Origin: Bacteroidales bacterium UBA2712
Lineage (GTDB): Bacteria > Bacteroidota > Bacteroidia > Bacteroidales > Paludibacteraceae
Direction of reading: 5' to 3'
Length of the DNA: 64,000 bases
Assembly (NCBI GenBank): GCA_002354055.1
Contig: DEKW01000009.1
Location: 1-64,000, forward strand
In this document: positions 25,006 through 33,532 of the stretch, in pieces
How positions within the stretch are numbered: position 1 is the first letter of the stretch
Layout: every line of letters starts with the position of its first letter
The notes under the pieces: model-generated
Database searches by the model: none
Seen by the model: only the letters and a program-made list of their open reading frames with translations
What the model was told of the DNA's origin: nothing
Program-made: the position numbers and the translations under genes

Positions 25006-25218
25006 TTATACCATTGCTATTAATCGCATAATCCAGTCTGCTAATGGAAGAGGAATACTTATCAAGCCTCCATTATATTGCAGATTATTCATTGATAAAC
25101 GCACACGCAATGAAGGATTATATCGGCTTGTATAAGATGCGAGACTTCCTCCGCTGATACGTGTGGCCGATTTGACCTCTACGGTACTATTTTTGTGTAA
25201 TTTTACACATTTATGGCA
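25006..25218 (-). pseudogene. Open fragment without a start codon, unknown family
   Basis: About 70 codons are open on the minus strand. Readable segments are VKLHKNSTVEVKSA, GGSLASYTSRYNPSLRVRL and MNNLQYNGGLISIPLPLADW, ending at a TAA (25006-25008). There is no ATG near its beginning; only an internal ATG would allow translation of the last 34 residues. The codon pattern looks coding. I do not recognise the family. Just upstream, a tandem duplication of about 32 bp (AATGTGTAAAAATCAC / AATGTGTAAAATTACAC) spans 25188-25252. Confidence 0.4.
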
Positions 25219-25295
25219 CTATATTTTGTGATTTTTACACATTTTCAGCACTCATATGGTGCTTTAACAATACATCTATGATTATCTGGACAAAA

Positions 25296-25329
25296 CAATC
25301 GGGCGACTCATTACATTGAGCCGCCCGTG
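25296..25329 (-). terminator. Terminator of the remnant surface-protein gene
   Basis: Stem CGGGCGGCTCA / TGAGTCGCCCG (one mismatch pair) with a 6-nt loop, followed on the minus strand by ATTGTTTTG. It lies 35 nt after the remnant's TAA. Confidence 0.65.
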
Positions 25330-25363
25330 AGATTTGTACTTGGTACTTAGTCCCTTGGTCACG

Positions 25364-25480
25364 TTATTTGACCTCTTGTCCGGCCAGGGTATATACCATC
25401 AGCGCAAGGTCTGCTGAATTATGACCATTTGAACCGATGTTGAAACGAAGTCTAATCGATCTTGAAGCTTGTATTTTTTT
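25364..25480 (-). pseudogene. Remnant of a surface-protein gene tail (copy 2)
   Basis: The minus strand reads SIRLRFNIGSNGHNSADLAL and then MVYTLAGQEVK before TAA at 25364. The last segment is a typical short Bacteroidota C-terminal secretion tail (compare VYTVDGRQVR in the intact neighbour). The terminator downstream is retained, but the body of the gene is missing. Confidence 0.55.
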
Positions 25481-25495
25481 GCTTGAATTTTCAGA

Positions 25496-25581
25496 GAAAA
25501 AGATACAAGCTATATGAAAAAGATACAAGTTGTAAAAAAAAGATACAAGCTATAAAGAAAAAGATACAAGTTGTAAAAAGA
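25496..25581. repeat. Four alternating 20-bp direct repeats
   Basis: AAAAAGATACAAG occurs four times, at 25501, 25521, 25541 and 25562 (start of AGATACAAG), followed alternately by CTATA and TTGTA. So the true period is 40 bp. No gene is seen. Confidence 0.85.
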
Positions 25582-25587
25582 TGGACA

Positions 25588-25626
25588 AAGAAAAACCGCT
25601 TGGCGAATGGGATGTGTCGCCAAGCG
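25588..25626 (-). terminator. Terminator of the large surface-protein gene
   Basis: Perfect 11-bp stem CCGCTTGGCGA / TCGCCAAGCGG, followed on the minus strand by TTTTTCTTTG, 35 nt past the stop codon. Confidence 0.85.
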
Positions 25627-25660
25627 GAATAGAAACGGGATACAATCAGTGGGAGCCCTA

Positions 25661-28600
25661 TTAACGGACTTGGCGTCCGTCTACAGTATATACCTTCTCG
25701 CCGCGGAGGATGAAGATCTGGCCGTCACGGAGGATCTTACGGGCTTTGGTCGGGGTGTCAGCATCGACATCCTCGATGCCTTGCCCATCCTCTATTACAA
25801 ACGTGAAATCAACAGAAGCCCATTCACTAATAGGAGCTTGCGAAGCGTCCAAGGAGCGGACACGGCATACCAGCGGATATTCTCCTGCGGGAGTGCCTTC
25901 GAAATTGAGTCCGCCGTATAGTTCGGATGTTATGTTTCCTCCTACAGAATTACCAAAATTCAGGAACTCCCATTCGTACAGGCTGACTCCTTCTACAGCC
26001 GTCCAGTCGAGCCACACGATATACCCTTCTTGCGTAGCAATCAGTCCTGTCGGCGTGTAATCTTTCGGCTGCGGTTTCTCGGTAGCGGTAAACTGCGCAG
26101 TGTAGTCAGCGTCAGCCACGGCTGCTACGATAGTCGGACTCCAGCCGCTGAACGAGTAGGTGTATTGCTCATCCTCGGGGCGTACGGGCGTAGCGCCGTT
26201 ATAGATCGGCATTTCGCCCTCAAGTACTTGCGAGGACTGCAACTCCGTGCCGTCGTAGTTGAGGAAGCGGATGGTGTAGTAAGTAGTATCAGGTATGATA
26301 GTTTTCTCCGTTGCCGTGAACTGCGCCGTGTAATCGGCATTAGCCGTGGCAGCGACGATAGCCGGACTCCAGCCGGAGAAGGCGTACGTATAGTTCTCGT
26401 CCTCAGGGCGTACAGGCGTTGCGCCGCTATAGGTCGGCATATCGCCTTCAAGAACTTGCGTATTTTGCAACTCCGTGCTATCCCAGTTCAGGAAGCGGAT
26501 GGTGTAGTAAACAAGTTGCGGTTCCAACTCATATTGTGCTATGACGATGAGATTGGCGGTGATATTGGTAATGGGTTTCGACCAGCCGGTGAATATATAC
26601 CCTTCGCGTGTCGGGTTTGTCTCCGGACCCTGTGCATCGTGTCCTTCCTCAACCGTCTCTACCAACAGTTCCGAGCCGTCCCAATCCATAAAGGTAACGG
26701 TGTAATAGGTTACTTTCGGTTTGGCGGTCGCCGTAAACTGCGCCGTATAGTCCGCATCAGCGGTAGCGGCAACGATGGTTGGACTCCAACCGCTGAACGA
26801 GTAGGTGTAGTCCTCGTCCTCGGGCTTAGTCGGAGTTGCGCCATTGTATGCAGGTCTCTCGCCTTTCTTTACTTGCGTACTCTGCAACTCCGTGCCGTCG
26901 TAGTTCAAGAAGCGGATGGTGTAATAGACAGGTTGCGGTTCGTCCTTTACTACCGTTACCATGCAGGTATCATAGCGGTAGCTGCTTGAGTTGCCGCCTA
27001 CACGGGCTATGATTTGCGTGTTGCCTGCCTTCTTGGCGGTTACCAAACCATTGCTTACACTCGCGATAGTGGACGATTTGGTAATCCAGGTAACACTCAG
27101 ATTGCTCTCTGGAATAGTCGTTGCTTCCAACTGATAAGTTTCGCCCACATACAGGGTCAGTTCGTGTTCGCTCAAAACCAACTCGTGCGGTTTGACAGTG
27201 ACGTGACAGGTGTCATAGTGGTAACCATTGCTTGAGTTGCCAGCACGAGCGACGATATCTGCTGTACCTGCCGCTTTAGCAGTAATGACTCCCGTACCGG
27301 CTACCACCTCTACCGCCGAATAATTGGTAGTTGACCAATATATGGATTTACTCGATGCATTCTCCGGCAGTACCGTTGCTTCTAATTGGAGACTCTCGCC
27401 GATATACACCACCAACTCATGGGTATTGAGTATCACATCCTCGACGGGGATATCTTTGATTTTGAAGTACGCGTATGCTTCAACATATTGTTTGCTTGAG
27501 CGTGCATAAATAGTCACGCTATTACCATAACTGCTACCCTTCACTGCGGTCACTAAACCATTTTGATCCACTGTCGCATAATTGGTGTTGCTTGATTCCC
27601 AAGTGACCGTCTTGTCGGTGGTGTTCTCCGGCAGGACGCTTGCCGTGAGTTGGAAGGTTTCTCCTTCGCGTATTTCGATATTGGAACCGGTGTACTCATT
27701 GATGGTAATGCTCTGTGCTTCCACCGTTTGTACTGTTATGTTTCGTGTTGCTATCTTTTCTTGCCCTGCCAATGTCGTTCTGCAAGTAACTGTGGCTGTA
27801 CCGCCACCGAGACCTTGTGCAATGCCGTCTTGAGAAATGGTCAGCACGTCCTCATTGCTCGATTCCCACGCTAAAACAGGCGTATAACCGATAGGTGTAG
27901 GTGTAATCTGTGCGGTCAGTTGTGTGGTGTCTCCTACGCCAAGTAAGGTCTTCGTTGCAGAGACAGAGAAGGTATAATTGACCAATATCTTGATTGCAAT
28001 CCGTTGCGAATAACCTCCTTGTACGGTTCGTGCGGTCACATAGGCTACTCTTCCGTAGTCACTTCCATATAGCGCGGTGAACAAACCGTTCTCATCGATA
28101 GTGGCATAGTTGATGGCAGTGCCGTTATAATCGGTACAAAGCCATTCGATACCTTGTTCCGCTGCTTCATAAGGCAGCGCACGGGCATGCAGTTGCAGTG
28201 TCTCGCCCTTGACAATAACAATCGGTGTCGTACCATAGAGATTGTACTCGTCGAATTCGATGCCTGTGACTATTACAGGATCCTCATCGTCGGGAATACC
28301 GGGTTTGAACTGCCGCAAGTACGGATAGCCACCGTTGATAGTGTCGTTGCGCCCCCATATATTGGTAAAGTCCCAATCGGTGTAGGTTATTTTAGCATGC
28401 ATCTCTGTCGTCGATTTGGGCGCGCCGACTCCTACAGTGCTAACAACCAACTCGCTATCGTAATACGATGAGGTTAGCGAGTTGTTGGCATAATAAGTAG
28501 TACCCATGTACTCCGAACTATACGGCATCAAACCGGCATAACTATTGCTTGCAGCATAGCAGTTCGTAATGTTTACTTGTCGACCGAAAGCGCCTATCAA

Positions 28601-31600
28601 ACCAAACGACTGCCTATCATCCTCTTTCCGGCACTCAATATCAGCACGGGCATAGCAGTTTGTCATCGTGCCTCTATAGGTGCTTCCCCAACTGCTAAAC
28701 ATACCAACCAAACCACCCACAGCGCAACTGCTTGAATTGAAGTTGTTGAGGATGATAATTTTGCCCACAGCATAGCATTGCTCAATGGTGGCGTTTTTGG
28801 CAGTACCGGCTAATAGTCCTGCTACTTGCAGATCTGCTGTAGCCGCACATTCGGGAGCAAGGGAAATATCCTTGCGACGCACACCGTCAATAATCAAATC
28901 CTTATGCTTTATGCCATCAATTACAGAGGCTTCAATGCCTACATTCTTTACCATAGCTCCTTCTGTCAATGCGCCGAACAGACCATAGTAATTATCTGCA
29001 CTCGGTACTGCCTGCATCTCAATGTACATGCCATAGATGACATGTCCTTGTCCGTCAAATGTGCCTTTGAACTCTACCGCACTTTGTCCGTCACCGCCTG
29101 GCACGGAATAGGTGTACTGTCCGATAGGTTTCCACGGCACAGCATAGCCATTATGTCCCCAATACTGCCAGTCGGCTGTGTCGTTGAGGAAAATATCGTT
29201 GTCGAGGACAATGGTTTTTCCAGTGAAGTCGGTTACCGCACGGGTTTGAGTGGGCACTACGTTGCCGTAATAAGAGCAGTCCGTTCCTGTGTAGTCATAC
29301 AAGCCATTCTGTAAAGCAGCAAAGGCACGCAGTTGGGCAGCGGTACGAATATGATAGGTAGAAGTGAAGGTGTTGTTAAAGGGCGTGAAATCATATACCT
29401 CACGCGTATCAACAACCCATTTAGCATAGAGCGTCAGGCTCTCGGAAATAGTAGTATTCTCCCAATCGAAGAACTGCGTGAGAGCGGCATCGGTGTACCA
29501 GCCGGCGAAAAGGAAACCGTCTTTCGTCGGACGGGCGGGCGCGATAGCCTTGCTGTTCTCCAAGAGATATTTGGGTCGCACTGAAGCACCTCCGTTGGAA
29601 TTGAACGTAATGACGACAGCCGGTTTGTAATCAGCATTTCCGGACACTTGCGGATAGTCGTTTTCGCGCCACTCCCAGTAATTAATCTGCAGGTCATCCC
29701 CATGTGTTGCATTCCACTCGGTAACGGAGGCATTATATATATTGACGCACTCTTTTGATTGCAGCCACGCCGTAGATTGTCCATCCTTAGGAGGATTCTC
29801 CGAGAGAATTTGGATATCATGATCAAAGAAAGCATTCTCGTTGTAATGGCAATGATTGGTAGGAGTTTTCATATACATCTGCTTATATATGCTGTGATTG
29901 GGGTTGTAGGTATTGTTGATAGATCCCGTCATAAGGAAATTTAACAATGTGTCAGTAGCAAAACCCGTTTGCGTTCCCCCATCCAGTGCTCCCATGCTCC
30001 AATAGCCGTTTCCGCCGGTGAGCGTAGCGGAAGACGAGCAATTGAGATAGCGTATTTGCTGTGTAGTAGTGACAGCGGCAAAAGCACCTGAGTGATCCTG
30101 ATTGCTTCCTTGAGTCTGCGCATCGCCCGATACTCGGCATTGGATGACATTTACATCCCCTGTCCGGCAGCCTCCATAGCCAAGTTGTCCCGCCAGAATA
30201 CCGAAAGACCTTGCGCGTATATAAGCCCCTGTTACACCCAGATTGCGAATGGTAACATGGTCGCCTATCCTACCGAATAAGCCTTGATATAGTTCCAGAT
30301 TGTTAATGTACATATTTTGCACTTCGTGCCAATCGCCATCGTAATTACCACAAAAAGTGGCTTCATAAGTGCGGCTGAAACGGCTGTTCTTACGCTCATG
30401 TGTACCTATCGGTTTCCATTGCGTCGGCATCTCGTATTCCCACTCTGCAAAAGGAGGGTTGAGTGATATATCGGCTGTTTGCTTGAGGTATTTGCCCCGA
30501 AAATCATAGCCGTGCTCTACTAACCATGACAGGTTGATGAGTTGAGCCTTGCTGCCAATCAAGAAAGGACTCGTTTTGCTACCATCGCCTCCGGCAAAGA
30601 AAGGCACTGAACTCTTTGCGGCAATATTAGCTGTGGGTGTAGGCAGGCTGCCGGCATTGTACTGCCAGAGATTGGTTCCCATGAGTTGAGCCACCATGTT
30701 GAGTGTATCCGCAAATGCCTGACTTTTGATAAAATCAAGCGATACGCCGTTTCCTTGCCATCCTCCGCCTAACTGATTGCCTGTCGGAGTTGGCAAACCA
30801 TCTTCATTGAAATAGCAGTTGATTTGTTGTGAGAGTTCTGCATATTCACAATCAAATCCCGAACCATTATTATAGGAACACAGAAAACCATTTATGGCAT
30901 TCAGCCATTTGCTTTGGTCGCTCTGAGGAAAATACCGGCAGGCGGAATAGCAGTTCACACAAGTGCCCGTGTAATTGGCATCGCCACTATGCCCTGCCGA
31001 CTCACCATTCAAATAGACGAAACCAATCATGGTGGCGACGTCACCGCTTTTGGTGCTGTCGCTCACATCGCGCAAGTCGCCTGCACAGTAGCTGGATTCA
31101 ATCAATCCGTTGTCGTTGTCGTAGGCAAAACCGGCGATAGCACTTGCCCATACATAATTGGTGCTTGTGCCTTCCGCAGCCAGATTACCCAAGGCGGCAC
31201 AGGCACGAACCGTACCTCTATTATTGAATACAAAACCGGCTCCGCTACGGTAGCGGAAAGTATGTCCGCCTACGGCGTTGGTAGCAGCGTCCGGACCGCC
31301 TAATGCCTGAATGGACACATTGGCGGTACATTGCTCAATAAGACCGTAGTTCGTACCTGCGAAACCTGCGCCGTTGCCCATAGTACAGCGCATAGATCCG
31401 GCACTCGTACAGTTGCGGATAACACCCGTCGAATCGTTCGTGCCGACGAAAGCACCGCCGCCCTGCAGGTTCGTATTCACCGTAGCCGAGCAGTTTTCTA
31501 TCAGACCTTTGTTGGTTCCCGCAAAACCGTTGCAACTGCTTTGTGTGCCGCGCAATTCACCTTCCACATGGCAGTTACGCACAATGGAACTTGCACTGGT

Positions 31601-32158
31601 GTTAAGGACCAGCAATGCCTGCCCAACACCCGACATCTTCGCATTGGCGATATTCAGGTTCTCAATGGTACCGCCATCCAGATTGACAAACAACGCCTTG
31701 TTCATCACAGAGAAATCGTAACTGCTCAGGTCTAAATCCAAGTCCTGCGGATCCCAATCATCCGCCCAGTTCATGCCCTTGCCGTAATACAGGTTATAAA
31801 TGGTATGTCCGTCGCCGTCAAAAGTACCGCGGAAATAGCCGTAGTCCGTACCTACATTCCACTGCATCAGCGAATGTGCAATCGGTTCCCACTCTTTCCA
31901 AGTGGTCGTGTCCGGGTCATTGAAATTGGTCAAATAGATATCCGCTGTCAGTTTGAAATACTTGCCGGCGAAGTCTTCTTTATCGACATTCGTCCGTTCG
32001 GCAAGTCCCGCTAACTGCTCCGGCGTGGAGATGAGATACGGGTCGGCTTCGGTTCCCGAACCGCTGAAGGTTTTGTCACTCGTACCATTCCAGTACGTTT
32101 GTGCCTGCATCGTAACCGCCATCAGCAGTCCTAATGCCATTGTGAGAATTTGTCTCAT
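25661..32158 (-). CDS. Giant secreted repeat protein with C-terminal sorting tail
   Basis: A 2165-residue protein. The signal peptide is about 1-19 (MRQILTMALGLLMAVTMQAQ). GLUG-type repeats fill about 150-330 and again about 1000-1290; an InlB/Listeria-Bacteroides repeat (TFNSNGGASVRPKYLLEN...AGWYTD) is at about 905-965; four Big_2 Ig-like domains span about 1340-1800; four more InlB-type repeats follow at about 1805-2060, three starting YYTIRFLN(Y/W)D. A fibronectin-like domain precedes the end, KILRDGQIFILRGEKVYTVD plus GRQVR, a short Bacteroidota C-terminal secretion signal. It is probably exported to the surface, where such proteins bind host or matrix ligands; ligand unknown. The gene has its own terminator and stands alone. 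Confidence 0.85.
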   Translation of the reverse strand: MRQILTMALGLLMAVTMQAQTYWNGTSDKTFSGSGTEADPYLISTPEQLAGLAERTNVDKEDFAGKYFKLTADIYLTNFNDPDTTTWKEWEPIAHSLMQWNVGTDYGYFRGTFDGDGHTIYNLYYGKGMNWADDWDPQDLDLDLSSYDFSVMNKALFVNLDGGTIENLNIANAKMSGVGQALLVLNTSASSIVRNCHVEGELRGTQSSCNGFAGTNKGLIENCSATVNTNLQGGGAFVGTNDSTGVIRNCTSAGSMRCTMGNGAGFAGTNYGLIEQCTANVSIQALGGPDAATNAVGGHTFRYRSGAGFVFNNRGTVRACAALGNLAAEGTSTNYVWASAIAGFAYDNDNGLIESSYCAGDLRDVSDSTKSGDVATMIGFVYLNGESAGHSGDANYTGTCVNCYSACRYFPQSDQSKWLNAINGFLCSYNNGSGFDCEYAELSQQINCYFNEDGLPTPTGNQLGGGWQGNGVSLDFIKSQAFADTLNMVAQLMGTNLWQYNAGSLPTPTANIAAKSSVPFFAGGDGSKTSPFLIGSKAQLINLSWLVEHGYDFRGKYLKQTADISLNPPFAEWEYEMPTQWKPIGTHERKNSRFSRTYEATFCGNYDGDWHEVQNMYINNLELYQGLFGRIGDHVTIRNLGVTGAYIRARSFGILAGQLGYGGCRTGDVNVIQCRVSGDAQTQGSNQDHSGAFAAVTTTQQIRYLNCSSSATLTGGNGYWSMGALDGGTQTGFATDTLLNFLMTGSINNTYNPNHSIYKQMYMKTPTNHCHYNENAFFDHDIQILSENPPKDGQSTAWLQSKECVNIYNASVTEWNATHGDDLQINYWEWRENDYPQVSGNADYKPAVVITFNSNGGASVRPKYLLENSKAIAPARPTKDGFLFAGWYTDAALTQFFDWENTTISESLTLYAKWVVDTREVYDFTPFNNTFTSTYHIRTAAQLRAFAALQNGLYDYTGTDCSYYGNVVPTQTRAVTDFTGKTIVLDNDIFLNDTADWQYWGHNGYAVPWKPIGQYTYSVPGGDGQSAVEFKGTFDGQGHVIYGMYIEMQAVPSADNYYGLFGALTEGAMVKNVGIEASVIDGIKHKDLIIDGVRRKDISLAPECAATADLQVAGLLAGTAKNATIEQCYAVGKIIILNNFNSSSCAVGGLVGMFSSWGSTYRGTMTNCYARADIECRKEDDRQSFGLIGAFGRQVNITNCYAASNSYAGLMPYSSEYMGTTYYANNSLTSSYYDSELVVSTVGVGAPKSTTEMHAKITYTDWDFTNIWGRNDTINGGYPYLRQFKPGIPDDEDPVIVTGIEFDEYNLYGTTPIVIVKGETLQLHARALPYEAAEQGIEWLCTDYNGTAINYATIDENGLFTALYGSDYGRVAYVTARTVQGGYSQRIAIKILVNYTFSVSATKTLLGVGDTTQLTAQITPTPIGYTPVLAWESSNEDVLTISQDGIAQGLGGGTATVTCRTTLAGQEKIATRNITVQTVEAQSITINEYTGSNIEIREGETFQLTASVLPENTTDKTVTWESSNTNYATVDQNGLVTAVKGSSYGNSVTIYARSSKQYVEAYAYFKIKDIPVEDVILNTHELVVYIGESLQLEATVLPENASSKSIYWSTTNYSAVEVVAGTGVITAKAAGTADIVARAGNSSNGYHYDTCHVTVKPHELVLSEHELTLYVGETYQLEATTIPESNLSVTWITKSSTIASVSNGLVTAKKAGNTQIIARVGGNSSSYRYDTCMVTVVKDEPQPVYYTIRFLNYDGTELQSTQVKKGERPAYNGATPTKPEDEDYTYSFSGWSPTIVAATADADYTAQFTATAKPKVTYYTVTFMDWDGSELLVETVEEGHDAQGPETNPTREGYIFTGWSKPITNITANLIVIAQYELEPQLVYYTIRFLNWDSTELQNTQVLEGDMPTYSGATPVRPEDENYTYAFSGWSPAIVAATANADYTAQFTATEKTIIPDTTYYTIRFLNYDGTELQSSQVLEGEMPIYNGATPVRPEDEQYTYSFSGWSPTIVAAVADADYTAQFTATEKPQPKDYTPTGLIATQEGYIVWLDWTAVEGVSLYEWEFLNFGNSVGGNITSELYGGLNFEGTPAGEYPLVCRVRSLDASQAPISEWASVDFTFVIEDGQGIEDVDADTPTKARKILRDGQIFILRGEKVYTVDGRQVR
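26060..26940. repeat. Coding repeats of about 0.2 kb in the surface-protein gene
   Basis: Four units (about 26075-26280, 26300-26510, 26520-26710, 26720-26935) encode InlB-type domains. Units 1, 2 and 4 share most bases, for example around CGGATGGTGTAGTA; the third is more diverged. Such arrays can expand or shrink by recombination. Confidence 0.75.
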
Positions 32159-32218
32159 ACGCGTGTATTTTTATAAGATGAGTATTTTTTTAGCCATAGA
32201 CATACGAAAAAGCGCGGG

Positions 32219-32399
32219 CTTTCGCTTGCTTCAATTTGATACTTTGAGGTCTTCGACTACCTTATTTACCCAAATTTATACACGGAAAACTCACGCTATC
32301 AACGTGAGCGTGCATAAACCGTACTTGGGTAAATAAAGAACCTTTCGGTTCGTAATACTTAAGAAGTGTCGAAGTTTCAAAGTATCAAGCTTTTCGGCT
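32219..32399. repeat. Nested inverted-repeat region upstream of the surface-protein gene
   Basis: Three arm pairs are nested: TTGATACTTTGA (32236-32247) with TCAAAGTATCAA; CTTCGAC with GTCGAAG; TTATTTACCCAA (about 32262-32273) with TTGGGTAAATAA (about 32325-32336). The centre has CTCACG / CGTGAG. It could be a non-coding mobile remnant or a long leader structure. No gene is seen in 32159-32520 otherwise. Confidence 0.65.
32330..32353 (-). terminator. Possible terminator after the DUF3791/DUF3990 cassette
   Basis: On the minus strand GAACC-GAAA-GGTTC is followed by TTTATTT. The tetraloop stem is short, and it lies about 170 nt after the last gene of the cassette. Confidence 0.5.
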
Positions 32400-32520
32400 T
32401 ATTACGCTATTTTTAGACGCACGCTTGCGCCTTATGTCTTATCTTAGTATATTTTTCACCGCTTTTTTGCGCTGTCGGTGCCAGCGATATTGGTTAACGC
32501 CAGTGAGTGACGAGAGGTCA

Positions 32521-32724
32521 TTATATGGTTTGATACAAAGACACAGGGCCTTCGTGCCAGCGTTTGGTACTCTCCTGTTCCAATTGCTTATACATGGCGG
32601 AAGAATATACACGGCGGATGGCTTCTATCGTACTGATATGCTCATCCTCTGCTAACATGTCTGCCACCCAACTTACTTTGAAAGGCAGAAGTAAATACAG
32701 ATTTTGTTGTGTTATCTCGCTCAT
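32521..32724 (-). CDS. Small third protein of the DUF3990 cassette
   Basis: A 67-residue protein, MSEITQQNLYLLLPFKVSWV at the start, then EHISTIEAIRRVYSSAMYKQLE and a WHEGPVSLYQ ending. I recognise it only as the small partner often found beside DUF3990 genes; its domain name is uncertain. The predicted fold is helical and Tyr/Leu-rich. Its ATG overlaps the DUF3990 stop by 4 nt (ATGA), so production is tied to it. It could be a second antitoxin or accessory factor. A longer reading upstream is open but lies inside the DUF3990 gene. Confidence 0.6.
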   Translation of the reverse strand: MSEITQQNLYLLLPFKVSWVADMLAEDEHISTIEAIRRVYSSAMYKQLEQESTKRWHEGPVSLYQTI

Positions 32725-33206
32725 GGTAGTATCTCCTTTGCTTTTATAAATGTCAACGCAGTGAGAGCTTGTTCTGTATGGAATAGATATTGATCCACTA
32801 ACTCGTAAGTGCGCAGTTCCACGAGTAAGTTCTCCTTGCTCATTACTCCGCCTTCGTACAATGTGAAACAAGCATAAACGCGATCGTTAGCAACCGGACC
32901 ATATACCACATCGTAATTGTGTGTAAAATTGCGGTCCAAACGGTTATTCATGACAAACTCCAGCCACTCGTCTGTCGGAGAATCGAAAAATGCACAATGG
33001 AACTGTTTCAGGGCTTCCAAGTCCAATTCGTACTCATTGACGTAGCCTTTTCGAACTCCGCTATCTCCCATGCGTTTGCGCACCCAGTCTTCTGCTTGTT
33101 TAGCGGAAGTGGTGGTATAGAAGCCCGTCCCGTAGTCAAGCGTACGGGTTGCCCGACGTATTTCAGGTGTCGGAACACGTTCCAAACTGCCGTGATAGAC
33201 TCTCAT
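32721..33206 (-). CDS. DUF3990 protein, ADP-ribosyltransferase-like toxin candidate
   Basis: A 161-residue protein matching DUF3990. Three segments look like an ART fold: RVYHGSLE (residues 2-9, His5), GTGFYTTTS (about 26-34) and LVDQYLFHTEQAL (about 136-148). The H-Y-Q/E arrangement is typical of NAD-binding ART-like folds, so ADP-ribosylation is inferred, not shown. It is flanked by two small genes with 4-nt overlaps on both sides, the layout of a toxin-antitoxin cassette. Cytoplasmic; no signal peptide. Confidence 0.7.
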   Translation of the reverse strand: MRVYHGSLERVPTPEIRRATRTLDYGTGFYTTTSAKQAEDWVRKRMGDSGVRKGYVNEYELDLEALKQFHCAFFDSPTDEWLEFVMNNRLDRNFTHNYDVVYGPVANDRVYACFTLYEGGVMSKENLLVELRTYELVDQYLFHTEQALTALTFIKAKEILP

Positions 33207-33421
33207 TGCTTTCTTTTATTGATAAATTCGTCAATATCTTCCATAATCCACTGCGCGCTTTGGGTGTGTAACGGTTCATAGTCTGCTTCCAGATATTCCA
33301 AGACGCCATATTGATCAAGGATGCGCATGGATTGCTCACCTGTTAAATTGTGCCGTTGCTTGTATTGTTCAATACAAAATGCAAGGAATAGTGATATTTC
33401 GTTACTCCGTGTGGACATCAT
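33203..33421 (-). CDS. DUF3791 protein, antitoxin candidate
   Basis: A 72-residue protein matching DUF3791: FLAFCIEQYKQRHNLTGEQ, then YGVLEYLEADYEPLHT and IMEDIDEFI. DUF3791 genes are regularly found just before DUF3990 genes, which suggests an antitoxin or chaperone partner. The gene is first in its operon; its stop overlaps the DUF3990 ATG by 4 nt. The promoter at 33439-33470 leaves a leader of about 10 nt. A second ATG lies one codon later. Confidence 0.75.
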   Translation of the reverse strand: MMSTRSNEISLFLAFCIEQYKQRHNLTGEQSMRILDQYGVLEYLEADYEPLHTQSAQWIMEDIDEFINKRKQ

Positions 33422-33438
33422 TCAAACCTTTGCGGGTG

Positions 33439-33470
33439 CAAAGGTACACAAAAAAAATGACATACGCAAA
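33439..33470 (-). promoter_or_regulatory. Promoter of the DUF3791/DUF3990 cassette
   Basis: TTTG (33467-33470), 20-nt spacer beginning CGTATGTC, TACCTTTG (33439-33446). The -33 region is part of the near-palindrome CATAC-N8-GTATG, a possible operator. Confidence 0.8.
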
Positions 33471-33532
33471 TTTGTATGCCATTTTTTGAAAATTAGTGAT
33501 TGATTATGGTAAAAAAGTTACCATACAATCCG

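Noticed and set aside
24992..25132. A 46-codon plus-strand frame (MEKKYYTIAINRIIQS...)
   Set aside because: It overlaps a more coding-like minus-strand fragment and has no promoter; kept only as a remark.
25496..25581. CRISPR-like array
   Set aside because: Spacers are absent: units are contiguous at 20 bp, and no cas genes are seen.
26060..26940. Mobile-element repeats
   Set aside because: They are in-frame protein-domain repeats of the surface protein.
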